Shown piece by piece: positions 55,741 through 64,000 of a stretch of DNA of 64,000 nt. The stretch comes from Atrichornis clamosus. Its lineage: Eukaryota; Chordata; Aves; Passeriformes; Menuridae. Within the stretch, counting starts at the first letter, position 1. Every line of letters starts with the position of its first letter. A program made the position numbers and the translations under genes. Below the pieces are notes generated by a model. It ran no database searches, was not told the origin of the DNA, and saw nothing but the letters and a program-made list of their open reading frames with translations. The stretch spans positions 248,001 to 312,000 of the forward strand of contig WBMZ01009479.1 of NCBI GenBank assembly GCA_013400975.1, given 5' to 3'.

Positions 55741-58700
55741 GAGTAGTTCTTACCACAAAAAAACCCCCAAACCTGGAAATATACACAAGCCCTTAAATGA
55801 GGACATTTTACACTGTTTTAAGATGAATTTAATTTTAAAGGGAATATAATTATTTTACCAGGTCAGGGATTCCAAATACACATAGAACCTTAACATTCGT
55901 CTCTGAACATATCTAATAATGATACAAAATATCCTCCTGAGCAGACTGCTGTTTCCTTTGGGCAAACAGATTTAAATAAACTGATGGCATAAATGAAGGA
56001 AATTATTTCCTGTAGCAGTTGTTTATTTTAACTGGTTAGAAATGCAGTGTGCATCCTGAGTGGGGAAATTATCCCAGTGCATTCTCCCCAACTTTTCTCC
56101 TAAGAACAACATGACCTTCAGATAATCATTCAGCATATTGCCTTTGTGCTTGTGTCTGAAGAAGGAGCTCGGATTGCCATGGAAACAAAAGTTCTTTGTT
56201 CTCTTATACTTCCCCGTGCAATGGTATCATTTTCACTATATGAACCCTTTTCTGAGCCAGAAATGGAATTGTGGGATTTTCATGTTCTGAGCATCTCAAA
56301 GTGATGGATCTGTTCATGGCACAAATGCTTTGAATGTCGAGCAGAGGCTGCACCCATCATCATTATTATTTGGGGATATTTAGATCGGATCCATCTGCAT
56401 CAGTCCATTTCTGCTGGAGAAATGAAAATTCTCCATGTACACTTTGCCAGAGTTTTCTTTACTTTTTCCTTCTGTGCTGAACACATGAGAAGAAACAGAA
56501 TTTGAAGAAAGGCAAAGTTAACCAGTGACATAAACAAAACCCAAAAGGAATTTCTGGCATTTTTGCAAAGAATGTTACAGGGGGGTTTGGGGGTCTTTTT
56601 TATGATGGGAACTACATTTCTTCATGGCCCAGAATGCCTGTAGATTTTGTGTTGACAACACATTGCCCTGGCATTTGGCAGCCACTGCTGGACCAAAGCC
56701 AGCAGGATTATCACAAGGAAAGGCACTGGAGAAGCTGCCTTCTGATTTAAAATTCTGTAATGCTAGCAGTACAGAAAGGAGAACTAATCTATTTTTTTTT
56801 CTAATACTATTTATCTTTTGTTGATTCATCAGCATTGGAAAGACTGAAGTTCCGCACCATGGTTTAGAGTTGTTTGCATTGTTCAAAGATGGGCAGATCT
56901 AATGTGCATTTGATTTTAGCTGTAAAACTGAGACAGCATGAAGACAACGGGGATGGCTGGAGGACAGGAGTTGTATGGAACAGTTGGAGAAAATGGGATG
57001 GAGAGCCCCTGCTGTGCTCACCGGCTGCGGGTGACGCGCGTCTGGAACGTCCCTTTTTGGTTCACTTGGATGAAAACAGCCACTTCCAGCAAATCCCCAT
57101 GGACATCCTCTACCTGCCAACATTCGAATTTCAAAAAAGTAACGACTCTCACATTTCAGTCTGGTATTTCCTGGACTGAAATTGCTGTACATGTGCCATG
57201 TAGAGTGTGAGCAGCATGTTTAACACATCCCAGGCAGCAGCAGGGAAATGCAGTGTGGAGTTTGTCTGAGACCGACTTAAAGGTCATTTTTTCCCTGGGA
57301 TTTCTTCAGTATCTGCAGCCTAAGCGTAGCCTGAGAAGTCATGGATGAAAGTCCAGTGGGAACTGAAGATGGCACATAAATGTAGTGATCTTTGTTATGC
57401 TGAATGTGATAGAGCTGGCAAACGCATCATCAGAGAGCAGTCCTTGAAAATTCTATATTTAAGGATTGTGTTTTAAAGACAGAGGAGCCGGGAATTATTC
57501 CTTTCAGATACAAGCAGTATTCATGGCTGGGATTACTTTGGGTGAATAAATACTTAATGTAATGCAGTATTTCATATGATAACAATGTCTCTGCATAGTT
57601 TAAGTCCAAATCTAAACTGATTCAATTTAATTTAGTGAAGTTTATAGCTAATGTTTGAGCATCTCATTTTGTTTATCTTCATAATCACATATTTTTGACA
57701 ATATGCAGGAAGTACCTTCCACGGTGCATTCACTGATGAAAACAGTGAAAATGTAAAAATTAATGGGAAAGAAAGCAACGAAATGAGTCTTCACTTGTCA
57801 CACAGACGGCATCAAAGATTCCTGTCAGACTTACATTACCAGATATACCAATATAATTTCACAGCTGTGTTATAAACTTGTTTGAACTTAACTCGTAGCT
57901 TTAACTTCTTTAAAGAAGGGCTTGTGTCAGCATGCTGGACAAAGCTATTTGAGAGGTGAAATGATAGGATTTAAAGGCACTGTGAAGCTTTAATTAACAG
58001 GTGGGACAACATAAATTATAAAGTTCCAGTGTTTGAAAGGCACTAATATATTTTTCCACATAAGACTTGGCTCTAATTCTGCCAAAAAACCCCAGGATGC
58101 TAAAAATTACCTTGCATTTTAAAATCTATCCAAGTATTTAGTTTCCAAAAATTACAAAATACCTTAGGTTGAAAGGCATCTTTGGGACATCAGCATCTCC
58201 CTTTTTTAAACTTCTTTGTGTGTTTAAACTATATGATCTCTAAGACAGAGTATATTTCTCACAGTGTGGTTGTATATCCCACCCATTAATGGGATCGACA
58301 CCGTTAGAGATATTCTTGACTCCAACAGAGTTATACCCTAAAGAACATCATTAACATTGGAGCTACTGAATTTGGTTTGAAAATATTGACATTTAGCCAA
58401 ATGCACTCCATAGTACAGTTCAGATATGGTTTTGATTGTTTCCTACTGATTATGGCAAGCATGGTCCAAGTAAAATACCCCAACCTCACTTGAGGCCAGA
58501 TAAGCTTGTCAGCAGAGCAGGGAGTAATTTCCAAAAGCATCCATCAGGACTTAAATGGCTTGTCTCAGGAATAATGATAATTTTTTTGAAAGGAAACCGC
58601 TTGTTACTAATAGGAAGAAGAGCTGCTGTCTCCTTTGATCAACACTAGGCGAGGGAGTTTCTCATTTCTATTTCTATTGCTGTAACTGGATTGATAACAA

Positions 58701-60182
58701 AACTTGTATGAAGCAATTTCAAAGTTTTCCTGGAATTTTAGGGGTGCTGTTATGCGCTGTTACTGCTTATGACCTTCTCTTTCTCTCCTTCCCGTGGTCC
58801 CTACACGTTTGCCTTGGGAAGGGCCTCACCTTCTTGATGTTTCATGATATTGAGTGTGGTGTGTCAGGGGAGAGGCCGAGCCCAGAGGCTGAGCAAGGAC
58901 CAAGGTGCTTCTCCAGCTGGTGAGGTGTCGCACAGTCAAGGAGGCTCCCAGTGTCACTTTCCCAGATTTCCACACAAATATTGCCATGGAGACCTGGCTC
59001 CACACTTGTGATTGTGTCCTGCTTTATGGCTCCTCTCTGTTCCTCAGCGACCACAGGCTCCGGGCTCTGATTCAGGGGAAATTTCAGAAGATTTGCGGTG
59101 GTTTGGGAATGAGATCAGCAGATCTCCTGCAAGGCTGGCAACCTGGGGAATGGGACATCTGCCGGGCTGATCCTCGAGGTTGGCCTGCCGTGTACGTAGG
59201 CCAACACTGTACCATAATTATCTTTCCCATCTCTTTTCACAGGTGGTTTGGAGCTACATTTAATAGGATGTGTTCTCTAAATATAAACAAGCATTTTCAA
59301 ATGCATTTGTCATCTGTATTTTATTCACTTCAGACAAAATCCCAGCAGAAACTCACAATACACTCCAGATCATCTGCAGGGAATGTTACCCAAGGCCTCT
59401 TCGCTGGCAGACGAGGAAAAATGAAAATGTAGCTCCTCTTTCTTCGGAGAACTCCATCATGGGCTCACATATTTTGGTTATTTAATGCTCAGTGACAGCT
59501 TTAGGTTTTAAGGGTACTTTACATGTATTTTAGATGAGATTACAGTTGTATGAGGTCATGATGTTTTATAAATTGTAGAAGCCACTTGTGGACAGTCCTT
59601 TGAAAACCGTCCTAAAAAAAATGCCACACCCTTCCTATACATCTGGATCATCTCCAACAAATGTAAGCTGTTTCAGAAGCACCATTTTTCCATTTTACTC
59701 CCTCAAGCCCCATGGAAGATTTATTTAGTAGGTTCTTTGGAAATGCCCTTCCCATTGTGTTGTCCTGTCACCAAGCTGTCTGTCCTTTCCTTTTCCCAGA
59801 TGTCTGTCCATCTGCACTGCCCTCATCTCTAGTGATGCCAGAATTCCCGAAGGATTTCATTTGAACTGAGTGGAAAAATCAAGATGGCAAATAAATTCCC
59901 TTCACTTGGTATGAAAATTGGCTGAATAGTAAAAACACAGCCAAGTTAATAACCCCAGGGATGGAAAATTGTACTTGGTAAATTTAACAATTTCCTGTTT
60001 TCTTTAGCTAGCTGATTTCTCGACATACAGATAGAGTGAGACCAACCCAAGCACAGGAATTCTCTTGCAAAAATGGCAGTTTGAGGGTGTGGAAGAGAAC
60101 CTAAGGTAGGGGAGCAGGAGATATGAAGAAAAACTGAACTCAGTGTGATGAGCAGCCATAGGCATCAAGTCACTAGAGAAGA

Positions 60183-60513
60183 CTCATAGAATCATGGAAT
60201 GGTTTGGGTTGGAAAAAACCTTAAAAGCTCATCTTGTCCCACCCCCTACCATGGACAGGGACACCTTCCACTATCCCAGGTTGCTCCAAGCCCCATCCAA
60301 CCTGGCCTTGGATGCTTTGAGGGATGGGGCAGCCACAGCTTCTCTGGGCAACCTGTGCCAGGGCCTCACCACCCTCCCAGCGAGGAATTTCATCCTAACA
60401 TCTCATCTAAATCTTTCCTCTGTCAGTTTGAAACTGTTCCCCTTTGTCCTATCATTATGTGTCCTAGCAAAAAGTCACTTTTTGTCTTTTTTATAAGACC
60501 CCTTTAAGTACTG
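60183..60513 (-). repeat. CR1 LINE 3' fragment
   Basis: Antisense on plus: CATAGAATCATGGAATGGTT, CACTATCCCAGGTTGCTCC, GGCAGCCACAGCTTCTCTGG, through CCTCTGTCAGTTTGAAAC. It keeps the terminal ATTCTATGA-type repeat. Confidence 0.9.
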
Positions 60514-63500
60514 CACCAACATCTCTGGTGTGTGATTTCCACAGCCCTCACAAGGCTGACAGGCAGGGCAGGAGGGCAGGCAGCCAAAAGCACTTCCTGA
60601 GGGAGCTTCCAGACATGTAGGCAGCACATCAGCAGTCGGAATGGAACTTTATAGGCACGTTTGATTTAAATCACACAGATTCCCCTTAAGTGCAAAGGGA
60701 GAAGGAAACTTCCCTCACAACAACACAGCAGGGAAGGAGGGTGTGATGTGCCTAGAAAGTTTTCTTCTGCTCTACCAGAAGCATCCACACCTTGGTAGTG
60801 GAAAATAAGCTTCAAAAGCTCGGGTCAGCTGGAAGATCACTTACAGCTATTTTCTACATGGTTTGCTTCTAACTGTGATCCATCACACATACCAGACTAA
60901 TGGATTACAGTGCAGCAACTTTAGCTTCATCTTCCTTTATCTTGGAAAATCTGGGTAATGGTATTAAGTGTATTTTTCCATAAATAATTTCTAGGAGGAG
61001 ACCAACCTTGTAATTGCAATGGAAAATATTTATTTCTCTTTATTCCGCCCAATCATGTGCAAATTCCTCCTGCCTACTTGTCTAAGACTGTCACAAAAGA
61101 AAAAAATACTTAAAAGGCAATGTTTAAAATACCCTAGAAAACACCAGAAGCTTAGAACAAGCCAGTAGGGCAGAGAAAGGCAGAGCAAGACACTGTAAAT
61201 TCCAGACAGACAGCCAAATTCCACAGATAAACATTAATCTAGAAAAAAAAAAAATCCGTGCAATTTCTAAGATTATTGGAAGTGGGTGTCTGTTGTCATT
61301 GCTTTAAACTTCCTGTATTTAAATACTTTTCAGCATTTATGCATTTCCTGCTGCAGGAATAGCCCAGCCTTGGCTCACCTGCCCCAGGGACAGCAGAGAG
61401 GGCACCACGTGCCAGGGTTCGAGTGCAACCCCGGCCTCATCCCTCTCCTGTGACCTGCCGGGAATGTGAAAACTGCTGGCTGCAAACATCACTCCCAGCT
61501 CGAATTCCCAGCGATTTTCTTTTCAAAAAAAGCTCTAATGAGATGGTGTTTACAGAGCTGCTTGTGCGTGTCAGCAGCGCCCGTGGCCGGCCGAGCTGCC
61601 CTGCCCTGCGGGGCCGGGGCGTGTGGCCAGCTCCGGGCTCCAGCAGCCCCAGAAAACTTCCTTCAGGCCACCTCAGTTAATGGTTCACTGCATGTCTATC
61701 TCAATTTCCTTTCAGACAACCCAGTTATTTTGTAGCTTGGGCCTTCCTGCCTGTGCCATCATTTCACGCCGCTCCTTATTCCATTTTTTACAGTGTTGGT
61801 GTTCTCAGTGCCTCACTGGCTGTTTTTCTAAGAGAAGAAGATCAAACCAGAAGGTTTTATTATCAGCCCAAACAGCAATCTATTGAGGCAACACTGCCTT
61901 TACAGACAGACATTTATGCTTGCTCTGTCAGTCTCTCTCAGTTCCTTGTCAGAAAATAAATGTCTGTGCTATAAAGCAAGGTTTGAAATGGCACATCACA
62001 TTTGTGATCATCATCGTCTCCTCAGAGTGGACAGTATTGTTCTTCTATAAATAAACTATCAAAAACCATGGAGAACCAGAAATGCATGTTCATCTTTCAA
62101 CAGATAAGCAATACTGCACTCCTTAAACATCAGATTTAGGACTCAAGAGAGAGGAAATTTTCTTTTTCCATAAGTTACTCCCTTTCCCCCAGGCACAGGA
62201 GGGTTCCTTGCATATTTTCCCCTCTTTTCACTACAACAACACATGGTCCAACCACCAGCACAGAAAGTTGAGGAATAGCAGAGCTGAGTGTTGCTCTGAA
62301 CTCTGGCACTGAGTTGCTACATGAACCTGCCCATGTTGCTTAAACTTTCTGTAACTCACTTTGTCCATTTACTCTCCTTGGAAAGTGTGCATTTTTATGC
62401 AGCTGATAAGACCTGTCAGCATTACTCACTTGTGCTTTCATGTGTATTTGTGTATTGAACACAGGTTCAATAGTACCAGAAAATTGTGGGTTTGGGGTTT
62501 TTTATAATTTACATTAGGAATAATAATTAATAAGTTGATTGTGAATGGTGCTCCACCATCCTAACAAGGAGAGGGCAGGAAAATTCTTGGAATTTTTTCC
62601 AATGCTTTCACTCTGTTTTCTAATTGCTTGAAGAGCCTACAACCTGCAAACGACCACCAGTCTTACAAGCATGTTTACAAAAGGGATTGTAAGAGCCTCC
62701 CTCCTGCTAATGAAGCTTTTCAAGTCTCATCTCTGCAAATTTCCTGGCCAAACTGGTGATAAAGCATAATCATGGTTTTCCTTTGCCACAAAAGGGAAAA
62801 AAAAGAGCAGGTAAGATGCCACCTATATTTACAGTTGATTCACATAAAAAGGTACTTTCCGAAGAAAATGAGGCAAAAATGGTTTACAGTTTTCACTGAA
62901 ATTAAGACATTTCCCTAATGGAGAAATTTGGCACGCAGATTTTTGAGTTATACTCAAATTATAACTTTCTGCATATAGCAAGTGTCATATGTGCCTATGT
63001 TTTTAAAGAAAGGTAGAAGATTTCTTACTTTTCCAAAAGCTTCCCAGTTCCTGAATTTAGGATTAGTATCCCAAGAGGACCATATTTGTGGACCTCCCAT
63101 AGCTGACTGTGTCAGTGCTGGTTTTTCAGCAGAGCTGGCCATGAATCTCTGTCATTTTGGATGTCAGAGGGATTGCTCAGCCTTTGCCCAGGAAGCATCA
63201 GGAAAAGGTGCAGCAGGAGCACCTGAACTCCTCTGAAAGTGCTGCTAATGAGGGTTTAAAATTGAGGTCAGGGATTTGGGCTTGTCCAGAAAAACACGCA
63301 ACTGGTAATGGTGTGTAACTTCTCCTTTCTCCACACTTATCATTAATTCAGGCTAATTCTGAAGAATAGGCTCATGATCCGGATGGTAAAAATTGTTATA
63401 ATTGGATATTTAACTCCCTTTCCAGAAGCTCTGGGGAGCTGAATGCTCTTGGACAAAAGCAGCAGAAACTCTTAAAAATGTCTGTTGACATTTTCGAAGG

Positions 63501-63558
63501 CTGATGTCATCATGCAGCTTTTCCTTAATAAAAGGTTGATATGTGTGTGAGCCCACAA

Positions 63559-63732
63559 TTAATTAACTCTGTGTGGCTCTGGGTGCTTAATGATTAACAC
63601 TTCTATTTGCATGATAGTGGTCAGAACAGATTAGCTCAAATTGCTCCTGTTTCATCTCTAAATAAATGCAGACCATAATACCAAATAACCAGCAGCAGCA
63701 GCCAAGCCTACCTTTAAGTATAACATGCAAAT
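63559..63732. promoter_or_regulatory. Possible enhancer-like segment with paired octamer motifs
   Basis: It contains ATTTGCAT at 63605-63612 and its reverse complement ATGCAAAT at 63725-63732, plus homeodomain-type words TTAATTAA (63559-63566) and TTAATGATTAA (63587-63597). These are known binding words for POU and homeodomain factors, but they are short and AT-rich, so chance occurrence is likely enough to keep confidence low. Confidence 0.25.
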
Positions 63733-64000
63733 GAGCTCGGTGCAAATAATGATCCTAAATTAGTAGGAGGGTGTGAGTGTCCCTCTCTGTGCTGTCTCAG
63801 GCAGTCTCTTGCTTGCTGGTATTGATATTTATTCTGAAAGCAATCCCTCCTGTCCAGACCTGTTTGAGTCCCCGGATCCCCCCAGCACGAATCCTGTGAC
63901 AAGCCCAGGGATGATGGATTAATTCAAACTGTAAATGGAATTTTTAGAAGATGTCCAGAAAAATGTTACTGTATCCCCCAGGCAGGCAGTGAACGAGCCC

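Larger units (their letters stand above)
51771..64000. other. Upstream intergenic region of CPXM2
   Basis: There are no supported exons here. The contents are an AT-rich tract at 52030-52260 with repeated TATAGTTTA-like words, two CR1 fragments, the 55668-55740 repeat and generally AT-rich DNA. In other vertebrates CHST15 is the next gene on this side (remembered gene order), but I see no part of it here. Confidence 0.7.

Noticed and set aside
52000..64000. Search for exons of the expected neighbour CHST15
   Set aside because: No sulfotransferase-like segments or splice-framed coding stretches were recognised on either strand.

Overview
This window looks like nuclear DNA from a bird. The evidence is repeated copies of CR1 LINE 3' ends (the motif ggtttgggttggaaaggac and its reverse complement), AT-rich single-copy DNA, large introns, and one vertebrate gene cut into short exons with GT..AG junctions. 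The CR1 type suggests a neoavian, perhaps passerine, species, but I cannot name it from sequence alone.

The only gene I can support is CPXM2 (carboxypeptidase X, M14 family member 2), on the minus strand. Its 5' part is here. Exon 1 (51032-51359) carries the start codon, signal peptide and linker and sits in a CpG-rich island. Exons at 28831-28940, 22361-22500, 8012-8096 and 7384-7534 encode a complete discoidin (F5/8 type C) domain from CPPLGLE to ILGCPLP. The next exons, which encode the M14 carboxypeptidase-like domain in this family, are not in bases 1-7383 and must lie beyond the left edge. All recognised exon phases agree (1, 1/0, 0/2, 2/0, 0/1). The small second exon known from mammals was not found convincingly. 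Exon 1 would splice in frame directly to the first discoidin exon, and three weak candidate exons in the 22 kb intron are reported.

Layout: 1-7383 is part of the intron downstream of the discoidin domain, with two CR1 fragments. 7384-8096 holds two exons separated by a 477-base intron. 8097-22360 is a 14.3 kb intron with CR1 copies and an AT-rich tract interrupted by a 57-base assembly gap. 22501-28830 is an intron with one CR1. 28941-51031 is the long 5' intron with four CR1 fragments. 51032-51770 is exon 1, the 5' leader and the CpG-rich promoter region. 51771-64000 is upstream intergenic DNA with an AT-rich tract, two CR1 fragments, an odd direct repeat with a hairpin, and an AT-rich segment with paired octamer motifs near the right edge.

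Most open reading frames outside CPXM2 are chance frames, or lie in CR1 antisense sequence or the CpG island. I see no tRNA, rRNA, CRISPR array, bacterial genes or intact retrovirus, and I found no convincing undescribed multi-gene system. The points most worth checking concern CPXM2 itself: its exon 2, a weak splice acceptor, a small upstream ORF, and inverted CR1 pairs flanking exons.
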